Source: Yoonia vestfoldensis
GTDB taxonomy: Bacteria; Pseudomonadota; Alphaproteobacteria; Rhodobacterales; Rhodobacteraceae
Direction: 5' to 3'
DNA length: 64,000 nucleotides
Assembly: GCF_002158905.1 (NCBI RefSeq)
Contig: NZ_CP021431.1
Span: 3,426,001 to 3,490,000 of the forward strand
This document shows, in pieces, positions 1 through 7,700 of this stretch; positions within the stretch are counted from its first letter, which is position 1, and each line of letters begins with the position of its first letter. Both the position numbers and the translations under genes were made by a program. Below the pieces are notes generated by a model. That model searched no databases. It had not been told where the DNA came from and was given only the letters and a program-made list of their open reading frames with translations.

Positions 1-125
1 GGGCCGGCGTTCGACCGGCCAACCGCGCCCCCGCCACCGGCCCGTTCCGCCATATCCGCAGCCCGATCAAGCGCGGCAGTGACGGTTGTAGATGAAACAT
101 TGCTGATCTGTTCCAAGGCTTTCAT
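1..125 (-). CDS. Possible FliE basal-body protein, N-terminal fragment
   Basis: A reading frame opens at an ATG (125-123) preceded by a strong GAGGAG ribosome site and runs off the left edge, giving 41 residues that begin MKALEQISNVSS. It lies 22 bases downstream of the fleT-like gene on the same strand. In Rhodobacter sphaeroides a fleT operon continues into fliE and the fliF-J genes, and the Ala-rich, Gly-rich start would suit the variable N-terminus of FliE, the rod-MS ring junction protein. The identification rests on position, because the conserved C-terminal part of FliE is outside the window. The frame itself looks real. Confidence 0.45.
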   Translation of the reverse strand, partial: MKALEQISNVSSTTVTAALDRAADMAERAGGGGAVGRSNAG

Positions 126-147
126 GTCATACTCCTCTGGCGCGCGG

Positions 148-1308
148 TCAAAGCGGGGCCTGCGCTGTTGTTGTCTGAGATTGAACATCCATCATCGAAG
201 ACTGATCGATCATAATGGCATCGGCCGTGATCACGGGGCCGTCTTTCAGGACCAAGGCCCGCTGGATCACGTTTTCCAACTCGCGGACATTGCCGGGCCA
301 GCTGTGCGACATCAGCAGATCAAGCGCACATGGCATCATCAACGGCGTTTCTGTCACATCTTTGACATGCCGCATGACCAATTCATAAGCGATCGCGGCG
401 ATATCTTCCGGCCGCTCGCGCAGGGCCTGCGTCTGGATCGGGAACACGTTGAGCCGGTAAAACAGATCTTCGCGGAACCGGCCCATGCGGCATTCATCCG
501 TCATATTCCTGTTTGATGTCGCGAAAATGCGCACATCGACCTTGATCGGCTTGGTGCCGCCAACCGGCGTGACGGTCAGTTCCTGGATCGCGCGCAACAG
601 CTTGGCCTGAAGCTGCAGCGACATCTCGGAAATCTCGTCCAGCAAAAGCGTGCCACCATCCGCCGCCCTGATTACGCCGACATTCGACGTGGACGCCCCG
701 GTAAAGGCGCCTTTCTCATGGCCGAACATCATGGCTTCGAGCATGTTATCGGGGATTGCCGCGCAGTTGATCGCGATGAATTCTTTCTCTTTGCGGGGCG
801 ATTGCAGGTGCATGAAACGCGCCATGACTTCCTTGCCGCTGCCGCTGGGACCATTGATGAAGACACTGACATCCGATTTGGCAACGCGCCGGGCCAGATC
901 ATATAGCCGCCGTGACCCATCCGACCGCACCAAGGCGCGCCCGGTGCCATGCAACAGCGTGACGATGAATTGCCGGGCAGCATCGCGCGCCATGTCTTTT
1001 GGCAATGACAGATGCACGATCCGCCCCCCCAAAGAGGCCGTGACGGCATAGGCATCGGCCCCCATATCGGCGATCAAGACCGATTTGGCACCAACAGATT
1101 TCGCCAGCTCGATCACCCCGGACTGACCACCCAGTTCCGCGGCCCGCTGCGCCGACAAGACCAGAAAATCGGTGCTGCATTTATTGGCATGAGAACAGCC
1201 CATAACCTCGACCGCATCGACCTCATGCAAAATGAGATAATCCAATATTTCGGCGCCCAGGTCGAAAGCGACCCGATCAATAACCACTCTATGTACGCTC
1301 TTCATCAT
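148..1308 (-). CDS. fleT: FleT-like sigma-54 activator without DNA-binding domain
   Basis: This 386-aa AAA+ enhancer-binding protein has an N-terminal domain of about 125 residues with no recognised fold. The ATPase module follows, with Walker A GPSGSGKE, the sigma-54 contact loop GAFTGA, Walker B GGTLLLDE and the WPGNVRELENV helix. It ends about 35 residues after that helix, so the usual C-terminal Fis-type helix-turn-helix is absent. In R. sphaeroides FleT likewise does not bind DNA and works with FleQ on flagellar sigma-54 promoters; I infer the same role here. The start is uncertain: the two ATGs at 1308 and 1305 lack a clear ribosome site and sit at the predicted transcription start, so GTG at 1287 is an alternative. 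Confidence 0.8.
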   Translation of the reverse strand: MMKSVHRVVIDRVAFDLGAEILDYLILHEVDAVEVMGCSHANKCSTDFLVLSAQRAAELGGQSGVIELAKSVGAKSVLIADMGADAYAVTASLGGRIVHLSLPKDMARDAARQFIVTLLHGTGRALVRSDGSRRLYDLARRVAKSDVSVFINGPSGSGKEVMARFMHLQSPRKEKEFIAINCAAIPDNMLEAMMFGHEKGAFTGASTSNVGVIRAADGGTLLLDEISEMSLQLQAKLLRAIQELTVTPVGGTKPIKVDVRIFATSNRNMTDECRMGRFREDLFYRLNVFPIQTQALRERPEDIAAIAYELVMRHVKDVTETPLMMPCALDLLMSHSWPGNVRELENVIQRALVLKDGPVITADAIMIDQSSMMDVQSQTTTAQAPL

Positions 1309-1706
1309 GGCTCATGAAAGGCAAGTGCCATGCCAACTTTGACCGCTGCGTGAAATTCAATCGCGATCCAAGTTGCAATTTGCAGACAGCTGGCGCGCGG
1401 CCCACATCATTGCCTATATTCCATGCCAATGCGGCTGGCCAAACCCTGCCTGATTGTCAGGATTTTCGGTGCGCAACCTGGGCTAATATCGCAAAATCCG
1501 GAAATCCACGCGGATATGCCCGTTTGCCCTGCCTTCAAAAGCGGCAAAACCCGGTCACAGAATGTCGCGGTCACTGGATTAAAGTTTGACACATCGTCAA
1601 CAAGGTTGTGCAGATGCGTGGATTCTTGTTAGGGGTTCGGTAAATAATTAATACCAGTAGACGCAAGTAACAAAAACGTATCGGCAGAAATAGGCGGTGA
1701 CGAGAC
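1309..1706. other. Intergenic region between divergent fleT and fleQ
   Basis: About 400 bases without a convincing gene; short frames here have no ribosome site or family resemblance. On the plus strand, TTGACA at 1586-1591 could be a sigma-70 -35 box for the fleQ-like gene, but the hexamer 17-18 bases on (TGCAGA/GCAGAT) is a poor -10. An AT-rich patch at about 1639-1656 (GGTAAATAATTAATACC) lies 50 bases before the start codon. No plus-strand sigma-54 promoter with correct spacing was seen, consistent with a master regulator expressed from a housekeeping promoter. Confidence 0.4.
1321..1335 (-). promoter_or_regulatory. Sigma-54 promoter candidate for fleT
   Basis: Read on the minus strand the site is TGGCATGGCACTTGC. 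It matches the TGGCACG-N4-TTGC consensus at every fixed position but one, and the GG-to-GC spacing is correct. Transcription would begin near 1309-1310, at the annotated ATG, so translation would be leaderless or start downstream at GTG 1287. R. sphaeroides fleT is transcribed from a FleQ-dependent sigma-54 promoter, which supports the call. Confidence 0.55.
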
Positions 1707-2791
1707 ATGTTGATATCTGGATCATCTGAACGGATTCAGACACTCTTGGCTGATGTCAAAAATGCTGCGCCTTACAACGTCAATGTGCTTGTGGTCGGCC
1801 CGACCGGCTGCGGCAAGGAACTTGTCGTGCAAACGATTCACGACCTGTCAGGCCGCAAGGGCAAGCTGGTCAGCGTCAACTGCGCCGCAATCCCCCGCGA
1901 TCTGCTAGAGGCCGAACTCTTCGGACATGAAAAAGGGGCGTTCACCGGCGCGGCCACACGCCGGATCGGCAGATTCGAAGAAGCCGCCGGCGGCACCCTG
2001 TTTCTGGACGAAATCGGTGACATGCCGCTTGAACTGCAAGGCAAGCTTTTGCGCGCCATCGAGGCCCGCGCCGTCAGCCGTATCGGATCAAACAGCGAAC
2101 AGCCCATCGACTTTCGCCTGGTCTGCGCGACGCATCAGAACATCGAACACAAGGTCGACAAGGGCGAGTTTCGCCAGGATTTGATGTATCGGATCTCGGT
2201 GGTCATGCTGCAAGTTCCGTCTCTGCGCGACCGCATGGGCGATCTTCCCGAACTGGCGCAGGCAATTCGCACCAGCTCGAAACAGACGGCTCTGGGCTGG
2301 TGCCGCCCAAAGTCAGCACGGATGGTCTTGCAGAAATGATGGCCTATTCCTGGCCCGGCAATATTCGTGAATTGCGCAACTTTTTTCAGCGCGCAGCGGT
2401 TCTGTCAAAAGGCGTTCCAATAGACAGAGAGGCGGTTCGGAAACTTCTTCATCTTCCGCATAATCAATCCGAAGAACAAAGCTTTCTTTGGTCTGCAATT
2501 GCGCAGATGCCAGATGATGATGAAGAGCCGGAAATTGCACCCGATGCAATCGCCCCTTTGGAACGGAGTGATCAGTCGATCATGACAATCCTGAACGGCC
2601 ATGAAGACTTTTGTTTGCAAGGTCACCTGAGCGCGCAGGAAGCAAAGTTCATCGCATTGGCGATGCAAATGTCCAATTACAATACCGCACAGGCAGCCAA
2701 ACGGCTGTCGCTCAAACGCACGACGCTGATTGCAAAAATGCGAAAATACGGCATTTCGTCTGACGTGCCACCGGAAATCCCCGCCATCTGA
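1707..2791 (+). pseudogene. fleQ: FleQ-like sigma-54 flagellar activator, frameshifted
   Basis: Two overlapping frames encode one activator. The first (1707-2339) holds the AAA+ core with Walker A GPTGCGKE, GAFTGA and GGTLFLDE. The second (in frame to 2791) carries AYSWPGNIREL and a C-terminal Fis-type helix-turn-helix (NTAQAAKRLSLKRTTL). The switch lies at about 2255-2280: a one-base deletion breaks the frame after residues DLPELAQAI, and SHQLETDGS in the other frame continues naturally. No N-terminal receiver or FleQ domain is present, so the protein starts almost at the ATPase. With its DNA-binding domain it would be the partner of the DNA-binding-less FleT. Either it is a true pseudogene, which would probably abolish flagella, or the break is a sequencing error; intact conservation on both sides favours an error or very recent loss. 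Confidence 0.8.
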
Positions 2792-2819
2792 TCGCAGCCA
2801 CCAGCCACGCCAGCCCGGA

Positions 2820-3221
2820 TCACAGGATCGGGATGCTCCATGACAGGTCGGAAATCATGCAGCGATCCTGACCATCCACATCCAGATACCCCCCGGTCGT
2901 CAGCGTCAGACTGTCCTGCAACGCCAGAATAAGCGTCACGGGGCGCGGCGGGTGATGTTGCAGGCAATTCAGCAGCAGACTGAACTGCGCCACAGAGACA
3001 CTGGCGCGCGCCAGCATGACCGGCCGGTTCTTTTCGATCTCGACCACGCCGATGGCACCAACCTGGTCAACCTCGATGGACTTGAGCGTCAGGACCATAT
3101 TGCCGCGCGCGATATTCATCAGGCTGCAATTGATCACCAGATCGGGGACGGCCTCATGCCCGACCAAGGCGACCTCGGCGGATTGCACCGAAACCTGAAT
3201 GACGTTTATCTTTTCTTTCAT
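2820..3221 (-). CDS. Unknown protein co-transcribed with fliA
   Basis: A 133-aa protein starting at ATG 3221, four bases after the fliA stop codon, so it is probably translationally coupled; an upstream in-frame start at 3251 would overlap fliA. It has no signal peptide or membrane segment. The sequence is rich in beta-branched residues with alternating patterns (VIQVSVQSAEVALVGH, LTLKSIEV), suggesting a small all-beta cytosolic protein. I do not recognise the family. Its place at the end of the flhG-fliA unit suggests a role in flagellar regulation. It converges on the fleQ-like gene, with 28 bases between them. Confidence 0.65.
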   Translation of the reverse strand: MKEKINVIQVSVQSAEVALVGHEAVPDLVINCSLMNIARGNMVLTLKSIEVDQVGAIGVVEIEKNRPVMLARASVSVAQFSLLLNCLQHHPPRPVTLILALQDSLTLTTGGYLDVDGQDRCMISDLSWSIPIL

Positions 3222-3225
3222 CGGT

Positions 3226-3954
3226 TCAGGACGCCCCCATCCCGACGGCAAAATCCTGCAACATGGGCTGCATCTTCTTGAATGCCATTGATTTAAGCTG
3301 CGAAACGCGGCCGGGGGTGACCTCTAGGATGGCTGCAATCTCGTAGATGTTCAGCTCTTCGACATAATATAATTGCAGGACCAAGGCCTCTCTTTGGGGC
3401 AAGGCTTTCAGCGCGACCAGCAATGCCTCTTTCAGGCGGCCACGGTCCAAAAGCTGTTCTGCGGGTGGGTCTTCGGTGGAAAACCACATCGAATATTCGT
3501 CATATTCATCCTGCAACGAATTCTGGTAACTGCTGTTCAGGCTTTGCTCCCAGCTGCTGAGTTCGCCAATGGTCATGGACACGGCCTCGGCCAATTCCGG
3601 ACGGGTCGGCGCGCGGCCCAGTTTCTGCGACAGCTCTGCCTGGGCGAATTTGACAACTTTGGTTGTCGCAATCGTTTTGCGGCCCAGATTGGAATTTTTG
3701 CGCAGGTAATCGTAAATCGCGCCCCGGACGCGCAAGACGGCGTAATTTTCGAAAGACACGCCCTCGCGCCTTGTATAGCGCTGCGCGGCCTCGATCAAGC
3801 CGATCAGACCGACCTGCAATAGATCATCGAATTCGACAATAGAGCGCACACGCGAATAGATATGATGCGCCACGCGCCGCACCAAAGCCTCGTGTTCTCT
3901 GACGAGTTTTTCGACATTCAGCTTGGCCGATGGATAATCTTGCATCCGCCACAT
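3226..3954 (-). CDS. fliA: Flagellar sigma factor FliA (sigma-28)
   Basis: A 242-aa sigma factor of the FliA group. Region 2 is at about residues 17-90 (IVEFDDLLQVGLIGLIEAAQRY), region 3 at about 95-150 and region 4 at the end, with recognition helix TPGRVSQLKSMAFKKM. FliA directs RNA polymerase to late flagellar genes such as flagellin and fliD. It starts four bases after the flhG stop. ATG 3954 has an AGG only three bases upstream, so the in-frame ATG at 3945 is also possible. No anti-sigma factor flgM was found in the window. FliA together with FleQ/FleT is the arrangement of the R. sphaeroides Fla1 hierarchy. Confidence 0.93.
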   Translation of the reverse strand: MWRMQDYPSAKLNVEKLVREHEALVRRVAHHIYSRVRSIVEFDDLLQVGLIGLIEAAQRYTRREGVSFENYAVLRVRGAIYDYLRKNSNLGRKTIATTKVVKFAQAELSQKLGRAPTRPELAEAVSMTIGELSSWEQSLNSSYQNSLQDEYDEYSMWFSTEDPPAEQLLDRGRLKEALLVALKALPQREALVLQLYYVEELNIYEIAAILEVTPGRVSQLKSMAFKKMQPMLQDFAVGMGAS

Positions 3955-3958
3955 TCAC

Positions 3959-4747
3959 CTATGGGACGGGGCTATGAAGCGTGACAGGATCAGGCTCTGT
4001 ATAGGGCGGGTCCTTTTCAAACAGAGCAGTCAGAATGGAATCGATCCTGGGGAAAATACGCGCCTTCATGACATCGTGATCAATTGATCTTCCATGGACA
4101 GAGCTTGAATTGATTTCATTCATCTTTGGCAGATAACCCGTATAGGTCAATTTGACCGGCAGAAAGCTTGATACGGTCCGTTCGAAATTGTCAAAAATCG
4201 TTTTCGCCTGTTCCGCTGACTTGGCCATGTTAACGATAGCAGAAAATGATGTCACATCCTTTTCAAGATAAGCATTTTTGATCAAGGCATAGGCATCAAC
4301 AAAGCTGGTCGCCTGCCCCAACAGCACCACCATCGTATGATCCGCCACAGAGACGGTATTCATCACCCCCGTCCCCGACCCGGCGGGCACATCAACGATG
4401 ATGAAAGCGAATTCATGCGCGGTGGTTTTCAGCGTATGCAGCAAATCCTTAAGCCGCTCTGCATCGCTTTCGACCAAGACATTCGCGGCCGTCCTACCGG
4501 GCAGCAATGACAGACCATTTGGCAATTTATGGACAGCGGCGCGCCAATCGCACCGGCCTTCGAGAACATCAATCAGATCAGCCGTTGGGCGCGTGTTCAG
4601 CAAGACATGCGAATTTGCCATCAACAGATCGGAATCGACCAAAAGCGTCGGTCCGTGACCATCTTGCAAGCGTATTGACATGTTGACGGCCAAAGATGAT
4701 TTGCCGACGCCGCCTTTTCCACTCGCAACTGAAATAATCGTAGGCAT
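3959..4747 (-). CDS. flhG: FlhG/FleN-type MinD-like ATPase, flagellar number control
   Basis: This 262-aa ParA/MinD-family protein opens with the deviant Walker A motif SGKGGVGKS (about residues 9-17), followed by LLVDSDLLMANSH and the Walker B region FIIVDVPAGSG. In other bacteria FlhG limits flagellar number, working with the GTPase FlhF and on FleQ activity. It heads a compact unit with fliA and the unknown gene after it. flhF, usually adjacent, is not in the window. The MinD-type C-terminal amphipathic helix is not obvious: the tail is Pro-rich (DPPYTEPDPVTLHSP). Confidence 0.87.
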   Translation of the reverse strand: MPTIISVASGKGGVGKSSLAVNMSIRLQDGHGPTLLVDSDLLMANSHVLLNTRPTADLIDVLEGRCDWRAAVHKLPNGLSLLPGRTAANVLVESDAERLKDLLHTLKTTAHEFAFIIVDVPAGSGTGVMNTVSVADHTMVVLLGQATSFVDAYALIKNAYLEKDVTSFSAIVNMAKSAEQAKTIFDNFERTVSSFLPVKLTYTGYLPKMNEINSSSVHGRSIDHDVMKARIFPRIDSILTALFEKDPPYTEPDPVTLHSPVP

Positions 4748-4840
4748 GACACCGCCCCCCTTTTGACCGTCTATGCATAAACAAGGCCAAGTTTAAAAAT
4801 TTGTCTGAAAACAGATCAAAACGATGTAGAACGACCAAAA

Positions 4841-5536
4841 TCAGGCACTCCAGCGACGATTATTGCCACTATCGATGTGGATGAACGTCGCATAAGTGCC
4901 TACCCCACCCCGACAAATGTCATTTGCGACAGCACCAAGCTGTCGCGGTGACACCCCCGGCAGTCCGAAATCAATCGCCTTGCCTTCGACATGCAGCGAA
5001 TTGACAGCGACCTGGCGGCTACGTTGGCGCAGCATCTCATTTGTTCTTTGTGACCGGTAACCTGAATTGATCCTGACATCGGTCGGGATGCCGGGTGTGG
5101 CAAAAGACCGGCAAATCTGCAGGAAATCCTGAACAATCAAAGGATCAATTCTTTTGACCTGGTCTTCGCGCCAATCGCGCATGAAATGGTTCAATCGGCG
5201 GTGCTGTATCCAACCCAAATCCAACGAAGCGGGCACATCCAGAAAAAGCGCTTCACCGGTATTGGCATTTTGCAGCCGCATGGCAAAAGCCATCGGCGCG
5301 CGAGCGTTGTCGCTGCGCGGGCTGGCGGGCGGGCTGGGCGCCGGATCAGCCAGTGGTGGTTGCCTGTAAAGGTCCAGCATCGCGCGATCGGCGCTTTGTT
5401 CCGGGGATACAGGTTTATGCGAAAACAGCCCGCCACCTTTTTCAAGGTCAACAAGGGGTGCTGCGCTGACGCTGATCGGGGCGCATAAAAGGCCGGATAG
5501 GACAGTTCTGCGAGAGAACAAAACCGTGCCGCGCAT
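4841..5536 (-). CDS. Exported M15/DUF882-type peptidoglycan peptidase
   Basis: A 231-aa protein with a Tat-like signal (SRRTVLSGLLCAPISVSAA), a Pro-rich linker at about residues 55-75 and a C-terminal DUF882/peptidase M15 domain. The zinc-ligand pattern is visible as SLHVEGKAIDFGLPG (His then Asp) and the later histidine in FIHIDSG. Related enzymes act on peptide cross-links in the periplasm. FlgJ in this cluster has no muramidase domain, so this enzyme may be what opens the wall for rod passage; that is inference. It lies between flhG (93-base gap) and the extra flgF-like gene (33-base gap), all on one strand. Confidence 0.78.
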   Translation of the reverse strand: MRGTVLFSRRTVLSGLLCAPISVSAAPLVDLEKGGGLFSHKPVSPEQSADRAMLDLYRQPPLADPAPSPPASPRSDNARAPMAFAMRLQNANTGEALFLDVPASLDLGWIQHRRLNHFMRDWREDQVKRIDPLIVQDFLQICRSFATPGIPTDVRINSGYRSQRTNEMLRQRSRQVAVNSLHVEGKAIDFGLPGVSPRQLGAVANDICRGGVGTYATFIHIDSGNNRRWSA

Positions 5537-5569
5537 CAGATGCTTTCCCCAAGTGACATGAAATAATGC

Positions 5570-6373
5570 CTAGCGGGTCAGTTTTTCGATCATGTCGGAA
5601 TAGGTCTGCAAAATGCGCGACGATCCCGAAAACTGCTGCTGTGCGCGGATCATATTGGTCAATTCGGTTGTCAGATCGACGTTTGATGTTTCCAGAACGC
5701 CCGCCTGGATCATGGCAAACCCCTCTTGGCCGCCGGCACCCAAGATCAATTCACCAGACCCATCGGTCGCTTGGAAACGGTTCATGCCCAACTGGCGCAG
5801 CGCGGTTTCGTTTGGAAACGATCCAATCGCAATCTGGCCCAGCACGACGGCGGGTTGGCCACCATATGTCGCCAGGATCTTGCCCTCGGCATTGATCTCT
5901 AGCGCGGTCAGCTGGGCGCCGTCTTCGCTCTCATAGGGAACCACCAGACTTTGCAGATCCGTGCCGCCGACGCCATCATAACCAAGCACGAAATCATTGG
6001 TCGAGGTCCGCAAGATGCCGTCCTTGTCCAACGCAAATTCGCCATCGCGGCTGAAGGTCAGCGTTTCTGACGGCACCCCGTCAGCGGCGGGCGCGGCCGA
6101 AACAAACATGCCTTTGCCGATCAATGCGAGGTTCAGAACACCTTCACGGTTCAGCAAACCGCCCTGTTCGGTGCTTTGCTTGGTTCCCTCGACAAGACTG
6201 CCGACACCTTTGGATAGGCGCGCGACAGATTCAGGCGATGCACCGCTGTAGAGGTCCGAAAAGCTGGTATTGCTCTTTCGGAAGGCCGTTGTGCCAGAGT
6301 TCGCGACATTGTTCGAAACCACGGCGATTTCGAACATCGAGGTCGCCATTCCAGACTTGATTGTGCCGAACAT
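5570..6373 (-). CDS. Extra FlgE/F/G-family rod or hook-like protein
   Basis: A 267-aa flagellar rod/hook family protein. The N-terminal motif is present (EIAVVSNNVANSGTTAFRKS), as are the central GKGMFV and FSRDGEF motifs, and the conserved C-terminal helix ends ELTNMIRAQQQFSGSSRIL. It resembles FlgF or FlgG in length, but both of those are encoded in their usual place further up the cluster, so this is a third paralogue after flgL. It has its own sigma-54 promoter (6407-6421) and a strong GAGGAG ribosome site. A proximal-rod role or an axial part specific to this flagellar type is possible. Automated annotation could call it flgF. Confidence 0.8.
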   Translation of the reverse strand: MFGTIKSGMATSMFEIAVVSNNVANSGTTAFRKSNTSFSDLYSGASPESVARLSKGVGSLVEGTKQSTEQGGLLNREGVLNLALIGKGMFVSAAPAADGVPSETLTFSRDGEFALDKDGILRTSTNDFVLGYDGVGGTDLQSLVVPYESEDGAQLTALEINAEGKILATYGGQPAVVLGQIAIGSFPNETALRQLGMNRFQATDGSGELILGAGGQEGFAMIQAGVLETSNVDLTTELTNMIRAQQQFSGSSRILQTYSDMIEKLTR

Positions 6374-6406
6374 TTACATCTCCTCAGCGTTCAATGACAT
6401 AACTTT

Positions 6407-6421
6407 GCAGAAAGCGTGCCA
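6407..6421 (-). promoter_or_regulatory. Sigma-54 promoter of the extra flgF-like gene
   Basis: Minus-strand sequence TGGCACGCTTTCTGC: perfect -24 (TGGCACG), one mismatch in -12 (CTGC for TTGC), correct spacing. The predicted start near 6395 leaves a leader of about 22 bases before the ATG at 6373. The site lies just past the end of flgL. Confidence 0.75.
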
Positions 6422-6429
6422 AGATGCCG

Positions 6430-7692
6430 TCACTTCAGAAAATCGAACAGGCTGCTTTGGCTGATGCGCGAATAGGCCTGTAACGCCGCATCGCGCGACA
6501 CCAAAAGCGCCTGAAGCTCGGTCACGACCTTTCCCAGATCAGCAGATCCAAGCTCGTTCACATCGGTTTCCAAGGCCACGGCGCGCGTTTGCAAGATCGC
6601 CTCTTGATCCTCTGCGCGTTTCAACCGGGCACCGATCTGGGTGCGCGAAACGGCGATATCCTGTCCGGCCTGCACAAGCTTTTCCAGCTGCGCATCAAGC
6701 GTTTGCACCGTCGGCACCATGGTTTGCGGCGGTGTGCCATCCGTCGTGATCGTGAAACGCGGCACCCGCACGGCCAGGTCGACACCTTCGATCTTGAGCG
6801 CGGACAGCGCCACCGTGCCACTGGCTGCCGACAAGACCAAGCGCCCATCAGCGCTGGTCGCGGTCACACCGGTGCGTGTTGTCTGTTCATTGATCGCGCT
6901 GATCAATTGATCATGCGACCCGCCGACGACATCTTTTGCCGTGATCGATACGCTGCCTGCCGGGCCTTGCAGATCAAAGGACACATCACGCGGTAGCCGG
7001 TCACCGTTGAAATGCAGCGACAGCCCGTCACTGGCCGGGGCTGAAAGGGTGCTGGCAAATTGCCCTTCGGTGGCCAGCGCGGCCTCGAAACTATCGACGA
7101 TGTCGAAAATGCTTGCGATGCCGTCGCGCGTTTTCACCTGCATGAAAACCTCTGCCCCGTTGACCGATGTCGGCAGGCGCGTGGTTTCCGAGGCGGCCAA
7201 AGTATGCTGGCCACCATCACCGCGATATTGGATGCGGCCGGTTCCGTCCGGGGTAAAGGGTTCGACATCGGTGGCATAACCGCCGAACAGCGCCTGACCA
7301 TCGGATGTGCGGCTATTGGCCAGATCAATCAATGCTTCGCGGTTTTGCGCGACATCAACCCGAAATGCGGCCAGATCCACCGGATCGACCGTATCTGTAT
7401 TGGCCGCAACGGCCCGTTCGCGCAGCTGCGCCATGATGCTATCGACACTGGCCAGCACGGTATCGCCCAATGACAGACGCTGCTGCGCCGTCGTTGCATT
7501 GCGTTGAAACCCTTTCAGCTGTGTCAGATTTTCCTCTAGGGCGGACAGGCGGACAGCCTCAAGAGGCTTGTCAGAGGCTTGGGTAATTTCCCGCCCGGTC
7601 GCGATTTTCGTCTGGCGCAGTTCGATTTCGCTGTTGATCTGCGAGAACCGCGTCAACATCTGATCAGAGAACAGCTTGGTGGATATGGACAT
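6430..7692 (-). CDS. flgL: Hook-filament junction protein FlgL (HAP3)
   Basis: A 420-aa flagellin-like junction protein. The N-terminus has the flagellin-type coiled helix (MLTRFSQINSEIELRQTKIA, then ITQASDKPLEAVRLSALEENL) and the C-terminus the matching helix ending LQAYSRISQSSLFDFL. The middle 200 residues form a variable domain. FlgL sits distal to FlgK and joins the hook to the filament. It is eight bases downstream of flgK and belongs to the long flg transcript. Confidence 0.92.
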   Translation of the reverse strand: MSISTKLFSDQMLTRFSQINSEIELRQTKIATGREITQASDKPLEAVRLSALEENLTQLKGFQRNATTAQQRLSLGDTVLASVDSIMAQLRERAVAANTDTVDPVDLAAFRVDVAQNREALIDLANSRTSDGQALFGGYATDVEPFTPDGTGRIQYRGDGGQHTLAASETTRLPTSVNGAEVFMQVKTRDGIASIFDIVDSFEAALATEGQFASTLSAPASDGLSLHFNGDRLPRDVSFDLQGPAGSVSITAKDVVGGSHDQLISAINEQTTRTGVTATSADGRLVLSAASGTVALSALKIEGVDLAVRVPRFTITTDGTPPQTMVPTVQTLDAQLEKLVQAGQDIAVSRTQIGARLKRAEDQEAILQTRAVALETDVNELGSADLGKVVTELQALLVSRDAALQAYSRISQSSLFDFLK

Positions 7693-7700
7693 TTTCTACC

